This document shows, one piece after another, positions 26,095 to 37,143 of a stretch of 64,000 nucleotides of DNA. The stretch's first letter is position 1; every line of letters begins with the position of its first letter. A program made the translations under genes and the position numbers. Source of the stretch: Lysobacter sp. 5GHs7-4 (lineage in GTDB: Bacteria; Pseudomonadota; Gammaproteobacteria; Xanthomonadales; Xanthomonadaceae); NCBI RefSeq assembly GCF_021284765.1, contig NZ_CP089924.1, positions 824,001 through 888,000 on the forward strand, given 5' to 3'. Under the pieces are notes generated by a model that ran no database searches, was not told where the DNA came from, and saw only the letters and a list, made by a program, of their open reading frames with translations.

Positions 26095-26790
26095 CTACTC
26101 CGGCTTCATCGCCACGATCCGCCAATTGTTGAACGGCGTCTTGCCGAACAAGGGCGTGAACTCCACCGCCAATCCGGCCTCGCGCAAACGCGCGCGCAGC
26201 GCGTCGCCGTTGGGGTAATAGCGCGGCATCGCGTTCATCCAGCCCACCGCGCGCGAAAACAGATCGGTCACGCGGGTGACGCGCGCGCGGCCGGTGCCGT
26301 CGTCCAGGCCGGTGCGGATCACCAGGCGCGCGCCCGGGGTCAGCATCGCGATCATCGCGTCGATGGCGCGCGCCTGGGCCGGGAACGGGATGAACTGCAG
26401 CACGTCCAGGATCACCACGCTGCCGCGGTGCTCGGGCACTTCGCGCGACAGGTCGACGGTATCGAAGCGCGCCTCGTTCAAACCCGCACGCGCGGCCGCG
26501 CGCGCGGCACGGCGGATCTTGCCGGCGTCGCTGTCGACGCCGCGATAGGGCAGGGCGATGCCGTCGGCGTGCAGGGTGTGCGCCAGCAGGCCCAGGCCGC
26601 AGCCCAGGTCCAGCAGCGGCGCGCGGCTGCCGCGCAAGGCCGCGCTGACGCCCGGGTACAGCGGGTCGCTGCCGAGCTTGGCGCGGCTGTAGTAGTAGTC
26701 CCAACGGTTGCCGAGCGGGTGCTCGGGCAAGAATGCGCGCGCGATCTGCAGCGCCTGTCCGTTGGCCATCGCTTGTGCCGCTTCGCTCAT
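26095..26790 (-). CDS. Class I SAM-dependent methyltransferase
   Basis: A 231-residue protein. LLDLGCGLGLLA near 60 is motif I (SAM-binding GxGxG), YRGVDSD is the acidic strand-2 end, and VVILDVLQFIP near 128 is motif IV. The N-terminal NRWDYYYSRAKLGSDPLYP segment resembles ubiquinone/menaquinone or lipid methyltransferase relatives. It lies 88 bp downstream of the SGNH gene on the same strand, probably last in the operon. The substrate is not evident. Confidence 0.85.
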   Translation of the reverse strand: MSEAAQAMANGQALQIARAFLPEHPLGNRWDYYYSRAKLGSDPLYPGVSAALRGSRAPLLDLGCGLGLLAHTLHADGIALPYRGVDSDAGKIRRAARAAARAGLNEARFDTVDLSREVPEHRGSVVILDVLQFIPFPAQARAIDAMIAMLTPGARLVIRTGLDDGTGRARVTRVTDLFSRAVGWMNAMPRYYPNGDALRARLREAGLAVEFTPLFGKTPFNNWRIVAMKPE

Positions 26791-26878
26791 CGTGCCTGGT
26801 TCGCTCCGCTTGCGGTCGGTCCGCGATCGCAGTGTCGCATTGCTGTCGGCCGCGATGGAAATCGCGGCGGCTTGCGCC

Positions 26879-27514
26879 TCAGCGCGCGTCGCCGGCGAGC
26901 AGGCGCCTGGCCACCGGCAGCGCCAGTCGCGTCCACTGCGTGTACATCGCGGCCGAGGGGTGCAGGCCGTCCTCGGCCAGCATCGCCGACTGTGCGCCCA
27001 GTTCGCGCGAGACCGGCGTGATGTCGACCCAGGCCACGCCCTGGTCCACGCAGATCGTGCGCGCGGCGTCGTTGAAGGCGTCGATCTCGGCGCCGATGGC
27101 GGCGCTGCCGCGCGCGTCGCGCTGGCCGAACGCGGTTACGCCCCAGTCGGGGATCGACATCGCCAGCACGCGCTGCGGGCGCCCGCCGGCGTAGCCGATC
27201 GCGCGCTTGAGCAGATCGCGGTACTCGCCGATGTAGTTGGCCACGCTGCGCGAGCGGTACTGGTTGTTGACGCCGATCAGCAGGCTGACCAACTCCCAGC
27301 GGCCGAGCGGCTCGGCCGCGTCCAGCGCCCAGTTGAGCTCGTCGGTGGTCCAGCCGGTGGTGGCGATGATGCGCGGCCAGGCCAGCGTCGCGCCCTCGTC
27401 GCGCAGGGCGCGGGCCAGTTGCACCGGCCAGCGACCGGCTTCCTCGACCGCTTCGCCGATGGTGTAGCTGTCGCCCAGCGCGAGGTAGGGCTGCAACGGC
27501 AGCGGCACGGCCAT
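26879..27514 (-). CDS. SGNH/GDSL-type esterase
   Basis: A 211-residue protein with the four SGNH blocks in order: LGDSYTIGE near residue 13 (catalytic Ser), a Gly in block II, LIGVNNQY near 82 (block III Asn) and DGLHPS near 188 (catalytic Asp and His). No signal peptide, so it is probably cytoplasmic. It begins 8 bp after the aminotransferase stop, so it is translated in the same operon. Relatives act as esterases, thioesterases or acyl-carbohydrate hydrolases. Confidence 0.88.
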   Translation of the reverse strand: MAVPLPLQPYLALGDSYTIGEAVEEAGRWPVQLARALRDEGATLAWPRIIATTGWTTDELNWALDAAEPLGRWELVSLLIGVNNQYRSRSVANYIGEYRDLLKRAIGYAGGRPQRVLAMSIPDWGVTAFGQRDARGSAAIGAEIDAFNDAARTICVDQGVAWVDITPVSRELGAQSAMLAEDGLHPSAAMYTQWTRLALPVARRLLAGDAR

Positions 27515-27522
27515 GGCGCGGC

Positions 27523-28776
27523 TCAGGCGACGGCGGCGCGACTGGTTTCGGCCGCGCGTTCGGCGTGGCGGTCCAGCACGCGCTCGATGCGCTTGAACAC
27601 TTCGCGCACGTCGTCCGGCTGCGGCAGCAGGGTCACGCGGAAGTGATTGCGGTAGGGCACGTTGAAGCTGGAGCCCGGCACCACCAGCACGTCCTCGGTT
27701 TCCAGCAGTTCCAGCGCGAACTTGTGATCGTCGAAACCCTGCGCCGCCGCGCCGACCACCGCCGGGAACGCGTACAGAGCGCCGGCCGGGGCGACCAGTT
27801 CCAGATGCTTGCTGGCGGCCACGGCGTCCATCACCGCGCGACGCGCCTCGTACAGGCGCCCGCCCGGCGCGCACAACGGCGCGATAGTGTCCTCGCCGTG
27901 CAGCGCGGCGTCGATGGCGAACTGGCCCGGCACGTTGGCGCACAGGCGCAGCGCGCCCAGCAGGTCCATCGCGTGGTGGAAGTCGCCGCTGGCGACCGGG
28001 TCGCCCGACAGCACCGCCCAACCCACGCGCCAGCCGCAGGCGCGGTGGACCTTGGACAGGCCGCCGAAGCTCAGGCAGGGCAGGTCGCCGGCGATCGGCG
28101 CCACCGGCACGAACTGCGCGCCGTCGTAGAGGATGGAGTCGTAGATCTCGTCGCACATCAGCAGCAGCTTGTGGCGCGCGGCGATGGCGACGATCTTCTC
28201 GATCAGCTCGCGCGGATACGCGGCGCCGGTCGGGTTGTTGGGGTTGATCAGCACGATCGCGCGGGTGCGGCTGGAGATCAGCGCCTCGATCTCATCCGGG
28301 TCCGGCAGGAAGCCGTTCTCGGGCTGACAGCGGTAGTACACCGGACGGCCGTCGTTGAGGATGGTCGCGGCCGACCACAGCGGGTAGTCGGGCGAGGGCA
28401 GCAGCACTTCGTCGCCGGGATTGAGCAGCGCGCGCAGGCTGAGGTCGATCAGTTCGCTGACGCCGTTGCCGACGAACACGCGCTCGGGCGAGGCGTTGGG
28501 CGTGCCGCGCTGCTTATGGAACGCGGCGATGGCTTCGCGCGCGGCCGGCAGGCCTTGCTGATGGGTGTAGGGATCGGTGTCGGCGATGCGCTCGGCGATC
28601 GCGCGCTGCAGATGCTCCGGGGCGCGGAAACCGAACGCGCCGGGATTGCCGATGTTGAGCTTGATCTGCTTGCGACCCTGGGCCTCGAGTTCGCGGGCGC
28701 GCCGGGCGAGTTCGCCGCGGATTTCGTAACGGACTTCGGACAGGCGTTCGCGGGTCTTCAAAGGGGGCAGGGACAT
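27523..28776 (-). CDS. alaA: PLP-dependent aminotransferase, alanine transaminase (AlaA-like)
   Basis: A 417-residue fold type I aminotransferase. VGNGVSELIDLSLRALL near 105, NPNNPTGAAYP near 187, DEIYDSILYDG near 218 and SFGGLSKVHRACGWR (Schiff-base Lys near 245) are in order, with RVTLLP near the end binding the substrate carboxylate. The N-terminal NIGNPGAFGF segment is typical of AlaA, which transfers the amino group between alanine and 2-oxoglutarate. It is first in an operon with the SGNH and methyltransferase genes. The symbol is by family resemblance. Confidence 0.88.
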   Translation of the reverse strand: MSLPPLKTRERLSEVRYEIRGELARRARELEAQGRKQIKLNIGNPGAFGFRAPEHLQRAIAERIADTDPYTHQQGLPAAREAIAAFHKQRGTPNASPERVFVGNGVSELIDLSLRALLNPGDEVLLPSPDYPLWSAATILNDGRPVYYRCQPENGFLPDPDEIEALISSRTRAIVLINPNNPTGAAYPRELIEKIVAIAARHKLLLMCDEIYDSILYDGAQFVPVAPIAGDLPCLSFGGLSKVHRACGWRVGWAVLSGDPVASGDFHHAMDLLGALRLCANVPGQFAIDAALHGEDTIAPLCAPGGRLYEARRAVMDAVAASKHLELVAPAGALYAFPAVVGAAAQGFDDHKFALELLETEDVLVVPGSSFNVPYRNHFRVTLLPQPDDVREVFKRIERVLDRHAERAAETSRAAVA

Positions 28777-28984
28777 TGCGGGGGCAAGTGTTTTGAGCGG
28801 AATACCCGCCAGACTAGCCGAATCCGTGCCCCGAAACAGCCGCCGCGGCGTGCCTGCGACGGTGCGTTTGTGCGCCGCGTTCCGGTCCCGGCGCGCGGGC
28901 TCGCCCGCGATCGGGCGACCTGCGGCGCGGCGGGCCGCGTCGGGCTATGTAGAATTCGGCCATGCACAGCCCGCCCGCCCAGTC

Positions 28985-30106
28985 TTGACCCCCGACCTCG
29001 CCGCGTTGCTGGCGATCGGCTGGCCCCTGCCGCTCGGGGAGTCGCTGCCGACCGAACCCAGCTGGCGCGAGGCCTTGGCGGCCCATCCCCAGGCCCGCCC
29101 CGCACGCGTGATCGAGCAGCACCGCAGCGGGTATGTGGTGGCCGACGCGCCTGAAACCGGTTTCCCGGTCGAGTCCCTGCCGGAGTGGCAGCGCCCGCGC
29201 TTCCCGCCCGAACAGCGCCCCGGCGTGGGCGACTGGGTGCTGATCGAGGGCGCGGCCGGCGGTAACCGCAAGATCGTCGCCCTGCTGCCGCGCCGCACCG
29301 CCATCAAGCGCGGCGCCGCCGGCGAGCACTACAAGCAGCAGCTGATCGCCGCCAACGTCGATACCGTCTTCATCGTCTGCGGCCTGGACGCCGACTTCAA
29401 TCCGCGCCGCATCGAGCGCTACCTGCTGCTGGTCGGCGGCGGCGCCGAGCCGGTGATCGTGCTGACCAAGTCCGACCTGGCCGAGGCCGCCGACCCGGAA
29501 ACCTTGCCCGAGGCCATGGCCACCTTGATCGAGCTGGCCGCGCAGAAGATCGCCGTGCGCGCGGTCAACGCCAAGGATCCGGACTCGGTCGCCGCGCTCA
29601 ACCCCTGGCTGCTGCCGGGCCGCACCGCGGTGCTGGTGGGCTCGTCCGGCGCCGGCAAGTCCACGCTGACCAACACCCTGCTCGGCATCGAGCGCATGAA
29701 GACCGGCGCGGTGCGCGCCAGCGACGACCGCGGCCGCCACACCACCACGCACCGCGCGCTGATCCCCTTGCCGTCCGGCGCCTGCCTGATCGACACCCCG
29801 GGCATGCGCGAGCTCAAGCCCACCGGCGAGGAAGACGTCGCCGAGAACTTCAGCGACGTCGAGGCGCTGGCCGAGCAGTGCAAGTTCCGCGACTGCTCGC
29901 ACGCGCGCGAACCCGGCTGCGCGGTGCGCGCGGCGATCGAGGGCGGCAAGCTCGACCCGCAGCGTTTCGCCAATTATCTGAAGCTGCGCGACGAGGTCGC
30001 CGGCGCGGCCAACAAGCTGGCCAACCGGCGCGCGCAGAAATCGCAGGAGAAGGTGCTGGGCAAGGCCTTGAACAAGCGGTTGGACGAAAAGTACGGGAAG
30101 CATTAG
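28985..30106 (+). CDS. rsgA: Ribosome small subunit-dependent GTPase A
   Basis: A 373-residue circularly permuted GTPase. An OB-fold domain (about 60-130) is followed by VLTKSD (near 160, G4), GSSGAGKST (near 218, G1), HTTTHR (G2), DTPGMRE (G3) and a zinc knuckle CKFRDCSHAREPGC (near 299-312). RsgA matures and checks the 30S subunit near the decoding centre. The start is uncertain: the only suitable in-frame codon is a TTG at 28985, overlapping the stop of an 8-codon ATG frame (28962-28988), which could couple translation. Homologs likewise begin just before a LAALxAIGWP segment. Confidence 0.93.
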   Translation: MTPDLAALLAIGWPLPLGESLPTEPSWREALAAHPQARPARVIEQHRSGYVVADAPETGFPVESLPEWQRPRFPPEQRPGVGDWVLIEGAAGGNRKIVALLPRRTAIKRGAAGEHYKQQLIAANVDTVFIVCGLDADFNPRRIERYLLLVGGGAEPVIVLTKSDLAEAADPETLPEAMATLIELAAQKIAVRAVNAKDPDSVAALNPWLLPGRTAVLVGSSGAGKSTLTNTLLGIERMKTGAVRASDDRGRHTTTHRALIPLPSGACLIDTPGMRELKPTGEEDVAENFSDVEALAEQCKFRDCSHAREPGCAVRAAIEGGKLDPQRFANYLKLRDEVAGAANKLANRRAQKSQEKVLGKALNKRLDEKYGKH

Positions 30107-30129
30107 CGGGTGGAACGGTTACGGCGGAG

Positions 30130-30250
30130 AAGCAAATCCCCCCTAGCCCCCCTTTTTCAAAGGGGGGAACAGCAGACCCGTCGTTGCACCCATGCCTGCC
30201 AGCTTTTGATGTTCCCCCCTTTGAAAAAGGGGGGCAGGGGGGATTTGCTT
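30130..30250. repeat. 121-bp MITE-like inverted repeat (copy 2)
   Basis: Arms AAGCAAATCCCCCC and GGGGGGATTTGCTT bound inner palindromes CCCCCCTTTTTCAAAGGGGGG and its complement. Same length and ends as the element at 21480-21600, with better-preserved arms. It lies between rsgA and the QEGLA gene, so it can form a terminator-like hairpin after rsgA. Confidence 0.85.
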
Positions 30251-30276
30251 TTGATCTCACGTAGGAGCGCCACCCC

Positions 30277-31551
30277 ATGAGCGCCCACCCCTACGAACTC
30301 CCCGCCGACATCCAGCGCCACGCGCTGCTGGACGCGCGCATGGTGCGCGCCGCGCGCGAGATCAAACTGCTGACCCTGGCCAGCTGGCCGGCCGGTTTGG
30401 AAGTGCAGTTCCTGGCCGACTACGCGCGCGGCACCGCCACGTTGCCGCAGATCGCCTACCCGAAACTCGATTTCACCGACGTGCGCCGCGAACTGGCCGC
30501 GGTGGCCGCCGAGTCCGACCCCGACCACCCGCTGGGCCAGTACCTCAGCGAGTCCGCGCACAGCTGGGGCATCGCCGCCGAACTGCTGGAGGCGCTGGGC
30601 AGCACGCGCGTGACCGCGCTGTCGATCGACCTGTTCGGCAAGCCCGACGAGGCGCTGCCCGGCCACGGCCCCAGCACGCGCGAAGCCGCGCGGCATTTCA
30701 TTTCCATCGCCGACGAGCTCGACCACGAGCTGATGTCGCCGGCCGAAACCGTGAAGATCTCCGCCACCGCGCTGCACCTACAACTACAGCGCGACCTGGA
30801 CGACTACTTCGACGGCCGCGTGATCGAGGTGATGCTGGACCCGGACCTGATCGCCAAGGCCGCCGCCGGCGCCACCCGCATCCGCCTGCGCAGCGGCGCC
30901 GCCTTCAGCGACTACGACCGCGACCAGCTGTTGCAGCACGAGGCCTTCGTGCATTCGCTCACCGCGCTCAACGGCCGCGAGCAGCACGTGCTGCCCAGCC
31001 TGGCGCTGTCCTCGCCGCGCGCCACCGCCACCCAGGAAGGCCTGGCCACCTTCGCCGAGCAGATCACCGGCAGCATCGACATCGGCCGGATGAAGCGGCT
31101 GAGCCTGCGCATCGAGGCGGTGGCGATGGCGCTGGACGGCGCCGACTTCATCCAGGTGTTCCGCTACTTCCTCGACGCGGGACAATCGCAGGAGGACAGC
31201 TTCGCCTCGGCGCAGCGCGTGTTCCGCGGCGTGCCCACGCAGGGCGGCGCGGCGTTCACCAAGGACACCGTGTACCTGCGCGGCCTGGTCGGCGTGCACA
31301 CTTTCTTCCGCTGGGCGCTGCGCAGCGGCAAGCTGCATCTGTGCCGTTGGCTGTTCGCCGGCAAGATGACCCTGGCCGACGTGCAACGCTTCGAGCCGCT
31401 GTTCCAGGACGGCGTGATCAAACCGCCGCGCTGGATGCCGCCGTGGATCCAGCGCGCAAACGGCCTGGCCGGCATGCTGGCGTTCTCGCTGTTCGCCAAC
31501 CGCATCCGCCTGGACAGCATCGCCGACACCGGCAGCGCGCCGGAGGTATGA
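30277..31551 (+). CDS. QEGLA-motif protein (DUF1704, flavohemoglobin expression-modulating family)
   Basis: A 424-residue soluble protein. QEGLA at residues 253-257 (in TATQEGLATFAEQ) is the family signature, with HEAFVHS upstream at about 223. Together these form an H-E ... E arrangement of a likely metallopeptidase (gluzincin-like); relatives such as the tubulin-detyrosinating peptidase MATCAP share it. The name flavohemoglobin-modulating comes from annotation of relatives and need not describe the job here. AGGAGCG precedes the ATG, right after the MITE. Confidence 0.87.
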   Translation: MSAHPYELPADIQRHALLDARMVRAAREIKLLTLASWPAGLEVQFLADYARGTATLPQIAYPKLDFTDVRRELAAVAAESDPDHPLGQYLSESAHSWGIAAELLEALGSTRVTALSIDLFGKPDEALPGHGPSTREAARHFISIADELDHELMSPAETVKISATALHLQLQRDLDDYFDGRVIEVMLDPDLIAKAAAGATRIRLRSGAAFSDYDRDQLLQHEAFVHSLTALNGREQHVLPSLALSSPRATATQEGLATFAEQITGSIDIGRMKRLSLRIEAVAMALDGADFIQVFRYFLDAGQSQEDSFASAQRVFRGVPTQGGAAFTKDTVYLRGLVGVHTFFRWALRSGKLHLCRWLFAGKMTLADVQRFEPLFQDGVIKPPRWMPPWIQRANGLAGMLAFSLFANRIRLDSIADTGSAPEV

Positions 31552-31556
31552 GCCGC

Positions 31557-31641
31557 CGTAGGATGCGGTGAGCCAAAGGCGAACCGCATCATCGCGCCGA
31601 TCCGGGCTTGCGCGACGATGCGCTTATCGCCGCATCCTACG
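31557..31641. repeat. Inverted repeat of GTAGGATGCGGTGAGCC type
   Basis: CGTAGGATGCGG on the left pairs with CCGCATCCTACG on the right, with an inner GGCGAACCGCATC copy. A half copy lies at 21417-21462. It starts 6 bp after the QEGLA stop. Confidence 0.75.
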
Positions 31642-31659
31642 TATTGCCCGGGCCTTCTG

Positions 31660-31722
31660 TAGGAGCGGCGTCCCAAAGGGATTTCCTTCGGTCATGAGCC
31701 GCGACGCATTTCCATCGCGCCG
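31660..31722. repeat. REP half-unit with an inserted AAGGGATTTCCTT hairpin
   Basis: GTAGGAGCGGCGT and GAGCCGCGACGC, the two halves of a REP left arm, are split by a 24-bp CCCAAAGGGATTTCCTTCGG-type insertion that is itself palindromic (AAGGGATTTCCTT). Confidence 0.55.
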
Positions 31723-31768
31723 CGCACCCCAGGCTCGCGAGCCTCGCTCGCGAGCGCCACGCAGTCGC

Positions 31769-33115
31769 TCAACGCAGCGGCTTGAGCGACCCATCGCGCT
31801 GAATCTCATAATCCGGCGCCTCGTTCGCGGCCACCAGCTGCACCCGATCCCCGATCTCGACACCGTCATAGCTTGGAATATCGTGCGACAAGCGCTCGTA
31901 GATCCAAGCCTGACCCGCATCGGCGATCGACAACCGCACCGGTGCCCCGCCCGCGCGCTGCACCGCCTGCGCCATCGCCGGCGAATACACCGCCTGGATC
32001 GTGCCGACCTCGTGCATGCGCCGCATCACGTTGACGCCGTGCCACACGCTCAACAACGCCGCCACGATCAGCACGATCCGGCCCCAACGCTGCATCCGCG
32101 GCCATGCTGCCGCGCATACCGCCGCGGTTGCCGCGGCATAGCCGTAACCGTATTGGTTGGCCGATTCGGCCAGGATCATCACCGGGCCCAGCGCCGCGGT
32201 GCCGGCCAGCAGCCAGCCCAGGCACCAGCGCGCGCCGACCCGCCACAGCGCCGCCGCCGTGGCCAACCACACCAGGATCGCCAGCCAGACCCGGCCGTCG
32301 CCCAGGCCGCGCGACAGCGTGCCGGCGATCGCCATCTTGGTCGCGATCGGCGGGTACAGCTGATACTCCAGCCAACGCTCGGGAATGAAGGCCAGGCTCC
32401 AACCGTAGTTGACGGCCTCGCGCGGCGAGAACAACAGCACGCCCACGCGCAGCGCCAGATAGACCGCCACCGGCACGCCCGCCACCAGCGCCGCGATCAG
32501 CCACTCGCGGCGTCGGCCCAGGAACAGCCAGGCCAGGCCCAGCAAGGCCGGGATCACGATGCCGGCTTCCTTGGCCAGCAAGGCCAGCGCGGTCAGCACG
32601 AAGATCGCCGCCCAGCTGACGGCACCCGGCCGCTCGCGCTGCGCCAGTAGGGCCGACAGCAGGGCGCAGCCGACCCAGATCAGGTCGGCCAGGGTGCCGA
32701 CCCAGCCGTGGGTGAGGGCGGCGAACGGGCCCAACGCGAACACCAGCGCCGCGCCGAACGCCGGCCCGGCGGCCACGCCGAAGCGGTGCAGCAGCACCGC
32801 CAGCATCGCCGCATTGAGCCCGCCCAGGCCCACCATCAGCGCATGGAAGGCCAACGGCCGCGCGAACAGATGCTCCGACAGCCACAGCCACACGGAGAAC
32901 GTCAGCGGCCGGTACTGGAACGACTGCGCGTCCGTCCACAGGTAATCGCGGAAATGCCAGCCCGGGTGCTGGGCGGCGTACGCGGCCCATTGCAGCTCGT
33001 CGTGGCTGTAATAGCCGGGGTTCAACACCAGCAAGGCCTGCGCCAGCAGCACGCTGGCCAGGACCGCCAGCGGCAGGGTCCAATGCGGCCAGGACCGCGG
33101 GGGGGATGGGTTCAT
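31769..33115 (-). CDS. Multi-spanning membrane protein, glycosyltransferase-like (GT-C fold)
   Basis: A 448-residue protein from the ATG at 33115, preceded by GGAGGCGCC. About ten hydrophobic helices are followed by a periplasmic C-terminal domain of about 90 residues. The first loop has YYSHDELQWAAYAAQHPGW, with the Asp-Glu pair typical of GT-C lipid-linked sugar transferases (PMT/ArnT-like), and RPLTFSVWLWLSEH follows. A role in glycosylation of envelope components is likely; donor and acceptor are unknown. It is divergent from maeB. Confidence 0.8.
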   Translation of the reverse strand: MNPSPPRSWPHWTLPLAVLASVLLAQALLVLNPGYYSHDELQWAAYAAQHPGWHFRDYLWTDAQSFQYRPLTFSVWLWLSEHLFARPLAFHALMVGLGGLNAAMLAVLLHRFGVAAGPAFGAALVFALGPFAALTHGWVGTLADLIWVGCALLSALLAQRERPGAVSWAAIFVLTALALLAKEAGIVIPALLGLAWLFLGRRREWLIAALVAGVPVAVYLALRVGVLLFSPREAVNYGWSLAFIPERWLEYQLYPPIATKMAIAGTLSRGLGDGRVWLAILVWLATAAALWRVGARWCLGWLLAGTAALGPVMILAESANQYGYGYAAATAAVCAAAWPRMQRWGRIVLIVAALLSVWHGVNVMRRMHEVGTIQAVYSPAMAQAVQRAGGAPVRLSIADAGQAWIYERLSHDIPSYDGVEIGDRVQLVAANEAPDYEIQRDGSLKPLR

Positions 33116-33233
33116 GGCGCCTCCGGTCGCGCATTGTGTCCGCTGGTCGCGCGCAAGGCCATACGCAGGCGTCAGCGACGGTTGCGGGAATGCGGCTAGA
33201 ATCAACGGCCCGCGTCCGTGGCCCTAAACACCG

Positions 33234-35534
<2,301 letters not shown>

Positions 35535-35607
35535 GCGGCATCGCTATCGGCCGTCGGCCCCAGCCGGCGGCCGACGATTCCCAACGAACAACGCGATCAG
35601 CCTTGGG

Positions 35608-36162
35608 GTAAGAGCGACGTAAGTCGCGACCGCGTCACGTCGACCGCGACGAAAATCGCGGCTCGCGCCGCTCCGACCCCAATATCAGCGCCCCCGGCTT
35701 CCTGTGGGAGCGACGCAAGCCGCGACCGCGCCACTTCGGCCACCCGCGCAGGTCGTGGCTCAAGCCACTCCTGCCCAAAAATCAGCGCCCCCGGCTTTCT
35801 GTGGGAGCGACGTAAGTCGCGATCGCGCCACTTCGGCCATCCGCGCAAGTCGTGGCTCAAGCCACTCCTGCCCAAAAATCAGCACCCCCGGCTTTCTGTG
35901 GGAGCGGCGTAAGTCGCGATCGCGCCACTTCGGCCGCCCGCGCAAATCGCGGCTCAAGCCACTCCTGCCCAAAAATCAGCGCCCCCGGCTTCCTGTGGGA
36001 GCGACGTAAGTCGCGATCGCGCCACTTCGGCCGCCCGCGCAAATCGCGGCTCAAGCCACTCCTGCCCAAAAATCAGCGCCCCCGGCTTCCTGTGGGAGCG
36101 ACGTAAGTCGCGATTGCGCCACTTCGGCCACGACGAAATCGCGGCCCACGCCGCTCCCACAC
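35608..36162. repeat. Tandem REP array, six units with 97-bp period
   Basis: Units begin near 35608 (divergent), 35704, 35801, 35898, 35995 and 36092. The last five are spaced exactly 97 bp and share the linker CCCAAAAATCAGCGCCCCCG. The arms are GTGGGAGCGACGTAAGTCGCGA on the left and GGCTCAAGCCACTCCTGCCC on the right, so pairing is poorer than at 23 kb. It fills the gap between maeB and the LysR gene. Confidence 0.93.
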
Positions 36163-36176
36163 AAATCATCCGTCGC

Positions 36177-37049
36177 TCACGCCGCAGCCAACACCTCGGG
36201 CATCCACCGCGCCGCAAATTCCCGCAGCACCCTTACCTTCGCCGACCGCCGCAGATCCGGATGCGTCACGAACCACAGCTGCGTGCGCACCTCCGCCAGC
36301 GGCGCCGACAAGCGCTTCAACCCCTTGGCCTCATCGGCGAAATAGCAAGGCAGCAACGCCCGCCCCAATCCCGCCTGACACGCCGCCAACGCCGCCGGCA
36401 GCGAATTCACCCGCATCGCGATGCGCGAATCCGGCACCTGCTGCTGCAGCCAGCGCGCCGACGACAAATGCGCCAGCGACTCGTCGAACCCGACCCACTC
36501 GCCCTCCGGCACCGGCCGACGATCGCGCTCGCCGCGCGCCGCATATGCCGCCGTCGGAATATCCGCCAACCGCTTCGCCGACAACCCCGTCGGCGGCCCC
36601 TCGCTGGCGCGCAACGCCACGTCCGCATCGCGCTGCTGCAGGCTGGAAAACGCATTGGCCACGATCAGATCGCAGCGCAGCGCCGGATGCGCCTGGCGAA
36701 AATCCGCGCACAACCGCGCCGCCACCGCCGCCAGCGTGTCCGGAATCGTGATGCGGATCAGCCCCTCGGCGCGCGCATCCTGCCCCGCCAACTGCCGCGA
36801 CAAATGCTCCGCATCGGCCAGCATGCGCTGCGCCGCCGCCATCACCAGCTCGCCCGCCTCCGTCGGCGTGTAGCCGCGCCGGCTGCGCCGGAACAACACC
36901 GCGCCGGCGCGCGCCTCGATCGCGGCCAAGCGCCGGAACGCCGCCGAGTGGTCCACCTCCAGCAAGCGCACCGCACCGCTGAGGCTGCCGCTGGCGCCGA
37001 TCGCGCGCACCAGCTCCAGATCCTCCAGGGACAACCGATCGTGTCGCAT
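36177..37049 (-). CDS. LysR-family transcriptional regulator
   Basis: A 290-residue regulator from the ATG at 37049 (AAGGATTGCTTGCAG ahead of it; a TTG two codons upstream is possible). The N-terminal winged helix-turn-helix covers about residues 5-62 (LELVRAIGASGSLSGAVRLL, FRRLAAIEARAGAVLFRR), and the periplasmic-binding-type effector domain follows from about 90. It is divergent from the glutathione S-transferase gene, whose promoter it probably controls. Confidence 0.9.
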   Translation of the reverse strand: MRHDRLSLEDLELVRAIGASGSLSGAVRLLEVDHSAAFRRLAAIEARAGAVLFRRSRRGYTPTEAGELVMAAAQRMLADAEHLSRQLAGQDARAEGLIRITIPDTLAAVAARLCADFRQAHPALRCDLIVANAFSSLQQRDADVALRASEGPPTGLSAKRLADIPTAAYAARGERDRRPVPEGEWVGFDESLAHLSSARWLQQQVPDSRIAMRVNSLPAALAACQAGLGRALLPCYFADEAKGLKRLSAPLAEVRTQLWFVTHPDLRRSAKVRVLREFAARWMPEVLAAA

Positions 37050-37143
37050 CTGCAAGCAATCCTTGTCGTGGCGCCGGTACTCGCGGCGCGGCTCTGCGCG
37101 CAGGGTAACGGCTCCCGTTCCCCCTACGCATCGGACCTACGCC

